From NCBI GenBank assembly GCA_025980475.1, contig JAICXL010000002.1, forward strand, positions 1-64,000: DNA of 64,000 bases, written 5' to 3'. The translations under genes and the position numbers were made by a program. Source of the stretch: Nocardioidaceae bacterium. GTDB taxonomy: Bacteria > Actinomycetota > Actinomycetes > Propionibacteriales > Nocardioidaceae. The notes under the pieces are model-generated. The model did no database searches. It was not told the origin of the DNA and worked only from the letters and a program-made list of their open reading frames with translations. Position 1 is the stretch's first letter. Every line of letters starts with the position of its first letter. Positions 54,517 through 64,000 of the stretch are shown in pieces.

Positions 54517-55068
54517 ATGAGCATCGACACCGCCATCCAGAACACCACCGGCCTGGTCGCCGGCACCTGGACCATCGACCCGAGCCACTCCGAGGTCGGC
54601 TTCACCGTGCGCCACCTGATGACCAAGGTGCGTGGCCAGTTCGACAAGTTCGAGGGCAAGGTCACCACCGGCGAGCAGCTCACCGACACGCGGGCCGAGG
54701 CGGTCATCGACCTCAACTCGGTCGACACCCGCGACGCCCAGCGCGACGGCCACCTGCGCTCCGGTGACTTCTTCGACGTGGAGAAGTTCGGCCAGATGAC
54801 CTTCAGCACCAGGTCCTTCGACGGCGAGACCGCCACCGGTGACCTGACCATCAAGGGCGTCACCAGGCCCGTCGAGCTCGACGTGGAGTTCCTGGGCATC
54901 GACAAGGACGCCTACGGCAACACCCGGATCGGCTTCGAGGCCGGCACGCAGATCAACCGCAAGGACTGGGGCGTGGACTTCAACATCCCGCTGGACGGCT
55001 CCAAGGTTCTCATCGGCGAGAAGGTCACCATCACCCTGTCGGTGCAGGCCGTTCTGGACCAGGCCTGA
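54517..55068 (+). CDS. YceI-family protein
   Basis: A 183-residue lipocalin-like barrel that binds isoprenoid or amide lipids in known members. GTWTIDPSHSEVGFTVRHLM, KVRGQFDKFEG and the C-terminal TRIGFEAGTQINRKDWGV are the YceI signatures. No signal peptide, so it is cytoplasmic. ATG 54517 follows GAGAGAGAG. An internal TTCAAC operator indicates MarR control. A 13-bp hairpin terminator follows downstream. Confidence 0.9.
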   Translation: MSIDTAIQNTTGLVAGTWTIDPSHSEVGFTVRHLMTKVRGQFDKFEGKVTTGEQLTDTRAEAVIDLNSVDTRDAQRDGHLRSGDFFDVEKFGQMTFSTRSFDGETATGDLTIKGVTRPVELDVEFLGIDKDAYGNTRIGFEAGTQINRKDWGVDFNIPLDGSKVLIGEKVTITLSVQAVLDQA

Positions 55069-55151
55069 TCCCGGCCTGATCACAGGCTGGCCACTGGCCT
55101 GAGGCCCCGCCGGATCACGCATCCGGTGTGAGCTCGTCGTACAGGCGCAAG

Positions 55152-55183
55152 CGAGGGTCCCGGACCGACGTCCGGGACCCTCG
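55152..55183. terminator. Bidirectional terminator between yceI and the thiolase gene
   Basis: CGAGGGTCCCGGA (55152-55164) pairs perfectly with TCCGGGACCCTCG (55171-55183) around a 6-nt loop. It is 84 nt after yceI and 10 nt after the thiolase stop, so it can serve both convergent genes. Confidence 0.75.
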
Positions 55184-55193
55184 AGCGTCTGTG

Positions 55194-56411
55194 TCAGCTG
55201 AGCCGCTCGACGATCATCGCCATGCCCTGGCCGCCGCCTACGCACATCGTGATCAGGCCGGTGGTCTTGTCGTGGAACTGCAACGAGTTCAGCATCGTGT
55301 TCTGCAGCCTGGCTCCGGTCATCCCGAAGGGGTGGCCGACCGCGATCGAGCCGCCGTTGACGTTGAGCCGGTCGATGTCGATGCCGAGGTCCTGGTAGGA
55401 CGGCACCACCTGGGCGGCGAAGGCCTCGTTGATCTCGACGAGGTCGATGTCCTCGATCGTCATCTCCGCCCGCGCGAGCGCCTGCCGGGTCGCCTCGACC
55501 GGGCCGAGGCCCATGATCTCGGGGGAGAGCGCGGTCACGCCGGTGGAGACGATCCGGGCCAGCGGGGTGATGCCGAGCTCCTTCGCCTTCGTGTCGGACA
55601 TGATGATCACTGCCGCAGCACCGTCGTTGAGGGGGCAGCAGTTCCCGGCTGTCACCACGCCGTCGGGACGGAAGACCGGCTGCAGCTGGGAGACCGCCTC
55701 GTAGGTGACGCCGGCGCGCGGACCGTCGTCCCTGCTGACCTCGGTGCCGTCCGGCGTGGTCACCGGAGTGATCTCACGCTCCCAGAAGCCGTTGCCGTTC
55801 GCCTTCTCGGCCAGGTTCTGGCTGCGCACACCGAACTCGTCGAGCTCCTTGCGGTCGAGGCCGCGCATCCGGGCGACGTTCTCGGCCGTCTGGCCCATCG
55901 CGATGTAGATGTCAGGGAGCTGGCCGTCCTCGCGGGGATCGTGCCAGTCCTGACCTCCCTTGGCGTACTCCTCGGTACGGGCCTCGGCGTCGGCGAACCT
56001 AGGGTTGCGGGTGTCCGGGATGTGGTCAGAGGTGCCCTTCGCGAACCGCGACACCGTTTCGACCCCCGCGGAGATGAAGGCGTCGCCCTCGCCGGCCTTG
56101 ATCGCGTGGAAGGCCATCCGGGAGGTCTGCACCGAGGACGAGCAGTAGCGCGTGATCGTGGCCCCGGGAAGGTTGTCGTAGCCCATCAGGGTGGCCACGA
56201 CCCGGCCCAGGTTGTTGCCGGACTCGCCGCCGGGCAGCCCGCAGCCGAGGTAGAGGTCGTCGATGTCGGCGGGGTCGAGCGCCGGAACCTTGTCGAGCGC
56301 CGTCTGGATGATGAACGCGCTGAGGTCGTCGGGACGGCAGTCCTTCAGCGACCCCTTGTTGGCGCGGCCGATCGGGGTCCTGGCCGTCGCAACGATCACT
56401 GCCTCGGGCAT
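55194..56411 (-). CDS. Acetyl-CoA acyltransferase (thiolase)
   Basis: A 405-residue thiolase. Cys90 in TRYCSSSVQ is the acylated nucleophile; NGGSIAVGHPFGMTGAR holds the active His and CVGGGQGMA the second Cys. EINEAFAAQ is the usual N-E-A-F motif. It resembles FadA/acetyl-CoA C-acetyltransferases of beta-oxidation. Alone on its strand, with the double-hotdog thioesterase divergent 72 nt away. Confidence 0.93.
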   Translation of the reverse strand: MPEAVIVATARTPIGRANKGSLKDCRPDDLSAFIIQTALDKVPALDPADIDDLYLGCGLPGGESGNNLGRVVATLMGYDNLPGATITRYCSSSVQTSRMAFHAIKAGEGDAFISAGVETVSRFAKGTSDHIPDTRNPRFADAEARTEEYAKGGQDWHDPREDGQLPDIYIAMGQTAENVARMRGLDRKELDEFGVRSQNLAEKANGNGFWEREITPVTTPDGTEVSRDDGPRAGVTYEAVSQLQPVFRPDGVVTAGNCCPLNDGAAAVIIMSDTKAKELGITPLARIVSTGVTALSPEIMGLGPVEATRQALARAEMTIEDIDLVEINEAFAAQVVPSYQDLGIDIDRLNVNGGSIAVGHPFGMTGARLQNTMLNSLQFHDKTTGLITMCVGGGQGMAMIVERLS

Positions 56412-56483
56412 GGGTTCTCCTTCTCGTGCCTGCGTCGAGGTACCGGTTCAGCCTAGTGGCCGCCCACCTGACAGGATCGTTGC

Positions 56484-57350
56484 GTGCGTCACGTCTACCG
56501 GTGCCCCCTCCGGTGGGCCGACATGGACATGCTCGGCCACGTCAACAACGTCACCTATGTCGACTACCTGCAGGAGGCGCGGGTCGACATGTTCGCGAAG
56601 GCCGCACCCATGCGCGGCGGTGAGGACCTCGCCGAAGGTGTCGTGGTGGTTCGCCACGAGGTCGAGTTCGTGGCGCCGCTGGTCTACCGGCGCGAGCCGG
56701 TCGCCGTGGAGTCGTGGGTCACACAGGTACGGGGCGCGTCGTTCGCCCTGGACTACGAGATCTTCGACGAGGCGGCTGATGCGCGCCGGGTCTACCTGCG
56801 GGCGACCTCTGTGCTGGCGCCGTACGTCTTCGCCGACGAGCGACCGCGCCGGATCACACCGCCGGAGCGAGAGGTTCTCGAGCGGTTCCTGGAGCCCGCG
56901 GCGCCGCGTCCGGCGCTCCCTCGCACCGCCGCTCCGCCGACCAGCCACCAGATGGACCTCAAGGTGCGCTTCTCCGACGTCGACGTCTACGGCCACGTGA
57001 ACAACGTCAAGTACTTCGAGTACTTCCAGGAGTCCCGGATCCAGTACGTCATGGACATGCTGCACGCCGACGGCATCGACTGGCGCGAGCACGTGGTGGC
57101 CCGCGTCGACGTCGACTACCGACGACCGATCCTGCTGCGGGCGGAGCCCTACGTCGTCCGCTCCTGGGTCAGCCAGGTGGGGACGAAGTCGTTCACGATC
57201 TCCGGTGAGGTCCGCGACGGCGCGGCCGACGACTCGGCGACCCTGGCGCGCAGCGACGTGGTCATGGTCACCTTCGACAAGCAGACCCAGCGCTCGGCCC
57301 CGATGCACGAGGCCCAGCGCGCCCGGCTGCTCGCGGCGCTCGGCAGCTGA
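56484..57350 (+). CDS. Tandem hotdog acyl-CoA thioesterase
   Basis: A 288-residue protein with two 4HBT-type hotdog domains. RWADMDMLGHVNNVTYVDYL (9-28) and RFSDVDVYGHVNNVKYFEYF (about 160-179) are the two active-site loops, each with the catalytic Asp and the G-H-V-N-N element. The duplication replaces the usual homodimer by an internal one. Likely hydrolyses acyl-CoA; the neighbouring thiolase suits fatty-acid metabolism. GTG 56484. Confidence 0.88.
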   Translation: MRHVYRCPLRWADMDMLGHVNNVTYVDYLQEARVDMFAKAAPMRGGEDLAEGVVVVRHEVEFVAPLVYRREPVAVESWVTQVRGASFALDYEIFDEAADARRVYLRATSVLAPYVFADERPRRITPPEREVLERFLEPAAPRPALPRTAAPPTSHQMDLKVRFSDVDVYGHVNNVKYFEYFQESRIQYVMDMLHADGIDWREHVVARVDVDYRRPILLRAEPYVVRSWVSQVGTKSFTISGEVRDGAADDSATLARSDVVMVTFDKQTQRSAPMHEAQRARLLAALGS

Positions 57351-57356
57351 CCGGCC

Positions 57357-57752
57357 TCAGCCCTCGGCGAGCGCCGGCTCCTCGGGCGTGTTCACCATGA
57401 ACTGCGCAGCATGCAGGATGTAGTCCCAGAACTGCGCGTGCTGCTCAGGGGTGAGCCCGGCCGCGTCGAGTCCGGTGCGGAACGCTCGCAGCCAGTGCTC
57501 CTTGGCCGTCGGCGTGACCGAGAAGGGCGCGTGCCGCATCCGCAGGCGCGGGTGGCCGCGGCGCTCGGAGTAGGTGGTGGGGCCGCCCCAGTACTGGCAG
57601 AGGAACAGCGTGAACCGCTCTTCAGCGGGACCGAGGTCCTCCTCGGGGTACATCTCCCGGAGCAGGTCGTCCTCGGCGACGCCCTCGTAGAACGTCGAGA
57701 CGATCCTGTGGATCGTCTCGTATCCGCCGATGTCGTCGTAGAAGGTGCTCAT
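57357..57752 (-). CDS. glbO: Truncated hemoglobin, group II (trHbO)
   Basis: A 131-residue 2-on-2 globin. FYEGVAEDD with the B10 Tyr22, LCQYWGGPTTYSE (CD/E), RLRMRHAPF with the haem-binding proximal His74, and Trp87 at G8 are diagnostic of group II. It handles oxygen or redox ligands. Convergent with the thioesterase gene (6 nt between). Confidence 0.93.
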   Translation of the reverse strand: MSTFYDDIGGYETIHRIVSTFYEGVAEDDLLREMYPEEDLGPAEERFTLFLCQYWGGPTTYSERRGHPRLRMRHAPFSVTPTAKEHWLRAFRTGLDAAGLTPEQHAQFWDYILHAAQFMVNTPEEPALAEG

Positions 57753-57760
57753 CGCCCTCC

Positions 57761-57766
57761 ATTGTG
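57761..57766 (-). promoter_or_regulatory. -10 box of glbO
   Basis: CACAAT on the minus strand, 8 nt before the ATG; GGAGGG in the spacer could also act as ribosome site. Confidence 0.35.
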
Positions 57767-57777
57767 CCCAGTGACGC

Positions 57778-60276
57778 TCAGCGCAGCGCGGTCAGGTAGC
57801 GGGCCGCCGCCCCGAGCTCGCGCCGTCGCGACTCCCAGGTGACGCCGACCCCGAGCAGCACAAGCCCCAGGCCACCGAAGGAGATCCACCGTGGCAGGGC
57901 CTCGGCGACCGGCCCGAGGTGTCGTACGGCGAGCACACCTGTGGTCACCGCTCCGGCGAGGAGGGGCGCCGACAAGCGGCGCACGGCGCCTGCCGCCAGT
58001 GCCGCGACCGCGGCCCCGCCGACGAGCACTCCTCGCACCGAGACCGGCTCGTCGAGGGCCAGCAGGAGCGACGGTGCCAGCGCCAGGGTCAGCCCACTGC
58101 CGAGGGCCGAGAGGCTGTCGACCTCCCGGTCGCGGTGCATCCGCCACGCACCGGCCGCCAGCAGCAGTGCCGCCGCCGGGAGCGTCGCCAGCTCGGGGGC
58201 GGACACTCCGCCCACGACCCGGAGCACCGTGGCGACGCCGAGCACGGCCGCTCCGAGCCAGCCGAGTCGGTCGCGGTCCCGGTCGAGCGCGGCCAGCAGG
58301 CAGATCGCGCCGCCGACGACGGTGGCGGCAGTGGCCGCGGCCGGTGCGGTCGGGGAAAGGGCCACGCCAGCCAGGCCGACCAGCAGCGCGGTCAGCTCGG
58401 CAGCGATCCTTGCCTCCGCGTCGCGGGCGCCGAACCGGGCTGCGAGCCCGGTGCCGGCGGCACAGGCCGCGAGGGCGAGGGCCAGGTTTGCGGCGGAGGC
58501 ATCCGCGAACAGGCTCCAGGCCGCGACCGCCAGCGCGCCGGAGAGCACGCCGAGGGCGGCGAGCATGGTCGTGCCGGCGGACCACAGCAGCCCCGCCCGG
58601 AGCCAACGGTGGCCGGCGACGAGGGCGATGGCCGCCGCGGAGCACAGGAGGGCGGTCAGCAGGTGCGAGGCCATCGCCAGCCGCCACGCCGGCGCCGCCA
58701 GCAGCACGGCGGCGACAACGGCCGCCAGCTCCGCTTCGGGTTCCCCCTGCTGCAGCACCACGCCGAGCGCGGCCGCGGCGAGGGCGACCGTGAAGGCCAC
58801 GGCGCCCACCCAGAGGGGAGCGCCGGCGGTGACCACGAGGGTCCCTGCGGCGAGGCCGACGGCGGCCGGCGCGATCCCCGGCAGCAGCCGCGCCCGGATG
58901 CGGTGGCGCAGCGGCGAGGGCGCGGTTGCCGCGGCGCCCCAGGCCGCGGCCAGCAGCGCCGCGGCGACGACGAGCACCGTCCACGGAGCGGCCGCGTCGG
59001 TGTCCACCGGCATCGGCGTGGCCAGCGGTGTCCGGCCGTGCACGGGCAGGCTCACGAGTGTGGTCCAGGGGCGCACGACGAGCTCGACGAGCAGGGCGGT
59101 GCAACCGGCGCCCGCGAGCACCGCGGCCGGCCCGGCCCACACCGTGCCGCGGAAGCGGGCCAGCGATCCCAGGGCGACCACCACGGCGGAGCCGACGACC
59201 AGGTCAAGGGTCGGCCGGTCCAGTGGGCCGATGACGAGGACCGACGCGCACACCAGCGCGCCGGCCGCCGCCACCCGGCGCAGTGCCCGGGTGGGCCGGC
59301 CATCGCGCTGCTCATCACGGACCGGCGCGCAGGCGAGGGCGGCGGCATAGCCGGTGGCCACCAGCAGCGGCCAGCCATGCAGGTTCGACCACCAGGCGGC
59401 GCCGCCGGTCGAGTCGTCGACCCGGTGCAGGCCGTCGGCGACCACGCCCAGCCACGACAGGGCGGCGAGGGCGGCGGCGCCGTACGACGTCCACGGCAGC
59501 GGCCGGGACACCAGCAGGGCGAGCCCTGCGAGCAGCCCGACCGCGACCGAGGTGGCCGCCACCGGGTGGCCCGCCGTGAACGCCTCCGCGACCGTCACGG
59601 TCAGCAGGCCGAGGCCGGCGACCACCTGGGGGGCTCGGAGCCGGCCGGTGGGCCGCGAGGCGGACCACCACGCAGCGCCCGTGCCGGCGGCGAGCAGCAG
59701 CAGCCCGACGAGGCCCGCGGCGTGGCGATCGCTGATCGCGTCCAGGCCGAGCATGCCCGCGCCGCGGGCTCCCGCGAGGTCCAGCGCGAGCATTCCGGCG
59801 ACCACCACCCAGAGGGTCTCGGCGGCGCCTCGCAACCCACGACGGGTCACGGCCGCGGCGGCGGCGGCGAGCAGGCCGGTCACGAGCAGCAGGATCGCGG
59901 TGCGGGCGCCGATGCCGAGGCTGCTCCAGGCCACCGCGACGAAGACGACGGCACTGACCAGCAGGGACAGGCCGCCGAGCCCGAGCAGCACCACGGGCAC
60001 CGACGCAGCGGTGAGCCGGCGTCGAGCGGGCGTCCTGGGTGCGCGGGGGATCCCGGCGGGCGCGGTGACGGTGCCTGGGGCGGCCGAGGCGGCCGGCACA
60101 GGCACGGCGGGGTCGGTCCGCAGGCGCTCGACGAGGCCGTCGGCGCGCAGCATCAGCTGCCAGAGCTCAGCGGCGAGCGGCCCGGCCAGCCGCAGGCCGC
60201 AGGAGGTGCAGCTGCCGGCGCCGTCGAGGGCTGCTCGGCAGTCGGGACAGATCGTGGGGTCGGCGAGCCTGCTCAT
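57778..60276 (-). CDS. Large polytopic membrane protein with zinc ribbon (SCO7613-like)
   Basis: An 832-residue protein. A zinc ribbon CPDC...CTSC (10-27) is followed by a short helical linker and then more than 20 Ala/Leu-rich membrane helices from about residue 95 to the end. It fits the actinobacterial proteins with SCO7613 C-terminal domain; function unknown. The membrane helices occupy most of the chain and hold almost no charged motif. ATG 60276. The palindrome at 60334 lies in the 71 nt before it. The MscS gene is upstream on the same strand. Confidence 0.75.
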   Translation of the reverse strand: MSRLADPTICPDCRAALDGAGSCTSCGLRLAGPLAAELWQLMLRADGLVERLRTDPAVPVPAASAAPGTVTAPAGIPRAPRTPARRRLTAASVPVVLLGLGGLSLLVSAVVFVAVAWSSLGIGARTAILLLVTGLLAAAAAAVTRRGLRGAAETLWVVVAGMLALDLAGARGAGMLGLDAISDRHAAGLVGLLLLAAGTGAAWWSASRPTGRLRAPQVVAGLGLLTVTVAEAFTAGHPVAATSVAVGLLAGLALLVSRPLPWTSYGAAALAALSWLGVVADGLHRVDDSTGGAAWWSNLHGWPLLVATGYAAALACAPVRDEQRDGRPTRALRRVAAAGALVCASVLVIGPLDRPTLDLVVGSAVVVALGSLARFRGTVWAGPAAVLAGAGCTALLVELVVRPWTTLVSLPVHGRTPLATPMPVDTDAAAPWTVLVVAAALLAAAWGAAATAPSPLRHRIRARLLPGIAPAAVGLAAGTLVVTAGAPLWVGAVAFTVALAAAALGVVLQQGEPEAELAAVVAAVLLAAPAWRLAMASHLLTALLCSAAAIALVAGHRWLRAGLLWSAGTTMLAALGVLSGALAVAAWSLFADASAANLALALAACAAGTGLAARFGARDAEARIAAELTALLVGLAGVALSPTAPAAATAATVVGGAICLLAALDRDRDRLGWLGAAVLGVATVLRVVGGVSAPELATLPAAALLLAAGAWRMHRDREVDSLSALGSGLTLALAPSLLLALDEPVSVRGVLVGGAAVAALAAGAVRRLSAPLLAGAVTTGVLAVRHLGPVAEALPRWISFGGLGLVLLGVGVTWESRRRELGAAARYLTALR

Positions 60277-60333
60277 GTCACGATCGTCGTGTGCCCGCTA
60301 CCGCGCCCGCGTCGGTTTCGACGCTCAAACCTT

Positions 60334-60351
60334 CTGAGTAGGCCTACTCAG
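60334..60351. promoter_or_regulatory. Perfect 18-bp palindrome at the mscS stop
   Basis: CTGAGTAGGCCTACTCAG, exact on both strands, with the mscS stop codon inside it. As RNA it gives a 7-bp hairpin; as DNA it could be an operator 57 nt before the SCO7613-like gene. Confidence 0.5.
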
Positions 60352-61373
60352 GTCGCGTTGGCGGTCGGGTCGGTGACGACGCGCTGGGGGAGCGGCATCT
60401 CGATGCCCTCGCGGTCGAAGCGGTCCTTGATCCGCTTGCGCATCTCGCGGGCGATCTCCCACTGCTCCATCGGTGCTGTCTTCAGGGCCACCCGGATCAC
60501 CACGGCGCCGGGGTAGAGCGACTGGACGCCCCACACCTCCGGTTCCTCGAGGATGTCCGCGGCGAAGGCATCGTCCTTCCACAGCCCCACCGCCACGTCG
60601 TGCAGCACCTGCTGGACTCGGGTGATGTCCTCGGTGCTGCGCACCGACACGTCGAGAACCGTGCGTGCCCAGTTCTGGCTCATGTTGCCCACCCGGGCGA
60701 TCTCGCCGTTGCGCACGTACCAGACGGTGCCGTTGACGTCGCGCACGCGCGTGACCCTCAAGCCCACGGCCTCGACGGTCCCCGTCGCGGAGCCGAGGTC
60801 GACGACGTCGCCGACGCCGTACTGGTCCTCGATCATCATGGCCACGCCGGACATGAAGTCCTTCACCAGGTTCTGGGCGCCGAACCCGATCGCCAGGCCG
60901 ACCACACCGGCGCTGGCGATGATCGGAGCGATGTTGAAGTTGCACTCCGCGAGGATCATCACCGCGGCGACACCGAAGACGAGCCCGGTGGTGAGGCTCT
61001 TCAACAGTGACCCGAGGCTCTTGGCCCGCTGCACCCGGCGGCTGGCGCCCTGGGTGCTCACCGTGACGGGCTTCGGGGGTTCCTTGCGGCGCCCGGTCGC
61101 CGACAGCTTCGCCGGCAGCACCCGGGTCGGCAGCACGCCCGCCTCGGCGCGGCGGACCACCCGGTCGATCGCGCGATGTGCGAGCCAGCGGACGGCGACG
61201 GCCAGGATGGCGATGCCCACGATGGCCGCCGGGCGCCCGATCAACCAGGCCGAGGTGTGCGCCAGCCACCTGTTGCCGGTCCAGTCGTAGACCGCGGCGC
61301 AGGTCCAGCTGCCGTCCCCCTGGTGGTTGGTGCAGACGGGCGGCATCTCGAGGACGGCCTGGGGAACCAGCAT
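60348..61373 (-). CDS. mscS: MscS-family mechanosensitive channel
   Basis: A 341-residue small-conductance channel. One early helix (about 44-62), a basic linker, then two helices (about 108-150) ending in the pore helix VVGLAIGFGAQNLVKDFMSG, the MscS family signature. The soluble beta domain follows with EDQYGVGDVV, VTRVRDVNGTVWYVRNGEI and GNMSQ. It releases solutes on hypo-osmotic shock. ATG 61373, 7 nt after a TAGCCT box. Confidence 0.9.
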   Translation of the reverse strand: MLVPQAVLEMPPVCTNHQGDGSWTCAAVYDWTGNRWLAHTSAWLIGRPAAIVGIAILAVAVRWLAHRAIDRVVRRAEAGVLPTRVLPAKLSATGRRKEPPKPVTVSTQGASRRVQRAKSLGSLLKSLTTGLVFGVAAVMILAECNFNIAPIIASAGVVGLAIGFGAQNLVKDFMSGVAMMIEDQYGVGDVVDLGSATGTVEAVGLRVTRVRDVNGTVWYVRNGEIARVGNMSQNWARTVLDVSVRSTEDITRVQQVLHDVAVGLWKDDAFAADILEEPEVWGVQSLYPGAVVIRVALKTAPMEQWEIAREMRKRIKDRFDREGIEMPLPQRVVTDPTANAT

Positions 61374-61380
61374 GTCAGGG

Positions 61381-61386
61381 AGGCTA
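61381..61386 (-). promoter_or_regulatory. -10 box of mscS
   Basis: TAGCCT on the minus strand, 7 nt before the ATG. Confidence 0.5.
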
Positions 61387-61421
61387 CGAGAGGGCTCCGC
61401 GAGCACCAAGCCGGACCTCGC

Positions 61422-61427
61422 TATCCT
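61422..61427 (+). promoter_or_regulatory. -10 box of the 61.4 kb operon
   Basis: TATCCT, 6 nt before GTG 61434. Only 35 bp separate it from the mscS box on the other strand. Confidence 0.5.
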
Positions 61428-61433
61428 TCGTGT

Positions 61434-61817
61434 GTGATCATTCACCGACACCGCACCGCTGGTCGGCGGGGCGCCCAGGTCCTTGTCACCACCGCAGCGC
61501 TCGTGCTGGGCTCGCTGGGCCTGGCCCCCGCCTTCGCGGACACGCCGGCCGCGTGGCCCCAGCAGCCGCATGTGTCCGGGTGGGACTACATCGTGGTGCT
61601 GCTGCTGATCCCGCTCGGCGTCTTCGTGCTGGTCTGGCTGGTGATCACGGTGCCGGCGCACCGGCGCTCGCAGGGCCAGGCCACGGGTGAGCCCTGGGGC
61701 GATCGTCGCGAGTGGTTCGGCGGGCCGCGCCAGAGTGTTGACGCTGCCGACGAGGTGACGCCCGAGGCACTCTCGGCGTCCGAGCACGAGACCGGTGGTG
61801 CCAGTGGCCGCTGGTGA
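61434..61817 (+). CDS. Small secreted or membrane protein
   Basis: A 127-residue protein with a signal peptide-like N-terminus (VTTAALVLGSLGLAPAFA, cleavage after AFA), one membrane helix (about 51-72, IVVLLLIPLGVFVLVWLVI) and a polar cytoplasmic tail. No family recognised. The tail includes GDRREWFGG. The DUF5130 gene starts before its end (22-base overlap), suggesting that the two are made together. Confidence 0.75.
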   Translation: MIIHRHRTAGRRGAQVLVTTAALVLGSLGLAPAFADTPAAWPQQPHVSGWDYIVVLLLIPLGVFVLVWLVITVPAHRRSQGQATGEPWGDRREWFGGPRQSVDAADEVTPEALSASEHETGGASGRW

Positions 61818-62193
61818 CGGCTTCTCGCCGGAGCAGCGACGCGACATCGACCGCGCCATCCGGGCCGCCGAGACGGTCAGTCGCTACGAGTTCTCGGTCT
61901 ACGTGGGTGCCGCCGAGGGCGAACCGAACGCGTTCGCACGCCGGCTGCACGCCGCCCTCGTCGCACCCCACCGCAGCGTGCTGGTGATGGTCGACCCCGA
62001 CGCCCACAGCCTCGAGATCGTCACGGGGACTGCCGTGCGTCGCGACCTGCCCGACGAGTCGGTACGGCTGGCGATCGCCACGATGCAGTCCACCTTCGAG
62101 GCCGGTGACCTGGCCGGGGGGATCAAGCGCGGCGTGGCCCTCCTGGCCGACGCCGCGCGCAAGCCGGAGACGCTGCACTCCGACCAGCCCTGA
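61795..62193 (+). CDS. DUF5130 (TPM-like) protein
   Basis: A 132-residue soluble protein. FSPEQRRDIDRAIRAAE at the start and SRYEFSVYVGAAEGEPNAFA match the actinobacterial DUF5130 family, which resembles TPM phosphatase-like domains. There is no signal. GTG 61795 overlaps the preceding gene; GTG 61798 and GTG 61804 are alternatives. Convergent with pepN, with repeats between. Confidence 0.8.
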   Translation: MVPVAAGDGFSPEQRRDIDRAIRAAETVSRYEFSVYVGAAEGEPNAFARRLHAALVAPHRSVLVMVDPDAHSLEIVTGTAVRRDLPDESVRLAIATMQSTFEAGDLAGGIKRGVALLADAARKPETLHSDQP

Positions 62194-62238
62194 GCCAGCC
62201 CTGAGCCAGCCCTGAGCCAGCCCTGGGCCAGCCCTGGG
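62184..62238. repeat. 11-bp tandem repeat after DUF5130
   Basis: Five copies of CCAGCCCTGAG (last two end GGG). The DUF5130 stop codon lies in the first copy, so the array extends the 3' end without affecting the protein. Confidence 0.9.
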
Positions 62239-62270
62239 CCGGGCCCGGACTCGCCCCCCGCCCACGTCCC

Positions 62271-62295
62271 TACTGGGCGTCCTACTGGGCGCGTC

Positions 62296-62305
<10 letters not shown>
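62271..62305. repeat. Threefold repeat of the pepN stop region
   Basis: TACTGGGCG occurs at 62271, 62283 and 62297. On the minus strand each copy reads CGCCCAGTA followed by G, so the end of pepN (its last Gln codon and TAG stop) has been triplicated with uneven spacing. Confidence 0.85.

Positions 62306-64000
<1,695 letters not shown>

Noticed and set aside
57919..60516. Long plus-strand open frame opposite the SCO7613-like gene
   Set aside because: Repetitive Arg/Gly/Gln-rich shadow; the minus strand gives a zinc ribbon and regular membrane helices.

Overview
The window is a dense, very GC-rich stretch of an actinobacterial chromosome, most likely Nocardioides or a close relative (Nocardioidaceae). 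The evidence is the actinobacterial mec-cysO-cysM cysteine module, the clpS-DUF2017 and murI-MBL-rph-rdgB gene orders, trHbO globin, ECF42/DGPF and SCO7613-type proteins, GTG starts, and many promoters whose -10 box lies only 6-8 nt before the start codon (leaderless genes). It holds about 57 intact or partial genes, three damaged genes and four tRNAs, with no rRNA, phage, insertion sequence or CRISPR. Apart from the scrambled left edge, no stretch over 300 bases lacks a gene.

Layout. 0-0.56 kb: remnants of an MFS permease and an internally deleted enoyl-CoA hydratase. 0.56-3.6 kb: NAD salvage (pncA, pncB) around a sulfotransferase. 3.6-14.9 kb: housekeeping block with clpS-DUF2017, a fused kinase/PLP-lyase, mec-cysO-cysM, PRPP synthetase, murI-MBL-rph-rdgB, tRNA-Leu, bcp and a DUF3618-GroES-like pair. 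15-19.2 kb: two adjacent paralogous membrane histidine kinases without a response regulator. 19.3-24.6 kb: FAD dehydrogenase and two MFS exporters. 24.6-31 kb: accessory genes (membrane protein, GNAT, methyltransferase, DUF427, a frameshifted haloacid dehalogenase, an ECF42 sigma factor with its DGPF partner, an MFS permease). 31-38.2 kb: an acyl-CoA ligase divergent from a TetR regulator and a complete Liv-type ABC importer. 38.2-45.4 kb: three tRNAs among a phytoene-dehydrogenase-like oxidoreductase, pirin, oligoribonuclease, a cysteine-free DsbA-like protein, adenosine deaminase and a histidine-repeat GH25-like protein. 45.4-53.9 kb: aminopeptidase P, PrsW protease, two dynamin-like GTPases, SSB and EttA. 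53.9-64 kb: MarR/YceI, thiolase, double-hotdog thioesterase, truncated globin, large membrane proteins, MscS and the start-less part of a PepN aminopeptidase.

Links between genes. A 12-base motif (CTTCAACTATCG) stands before pirin and between marR and yceI, and a 10/12 match stands before the MFS exporter pair, suggesting that the MarR protein controls all three loci. A good ECF42-type promoter precedes the DGPF gene next to the ECF42 sigma gene. The acyl-CoA ligase, TetR and Liv genes look like one uptake-and-activation unit for a carboxylic acid. The two minus-strand tRNAs at 41.3 and 43.9 kb are each followed by a hairpin with the same stem sequence.
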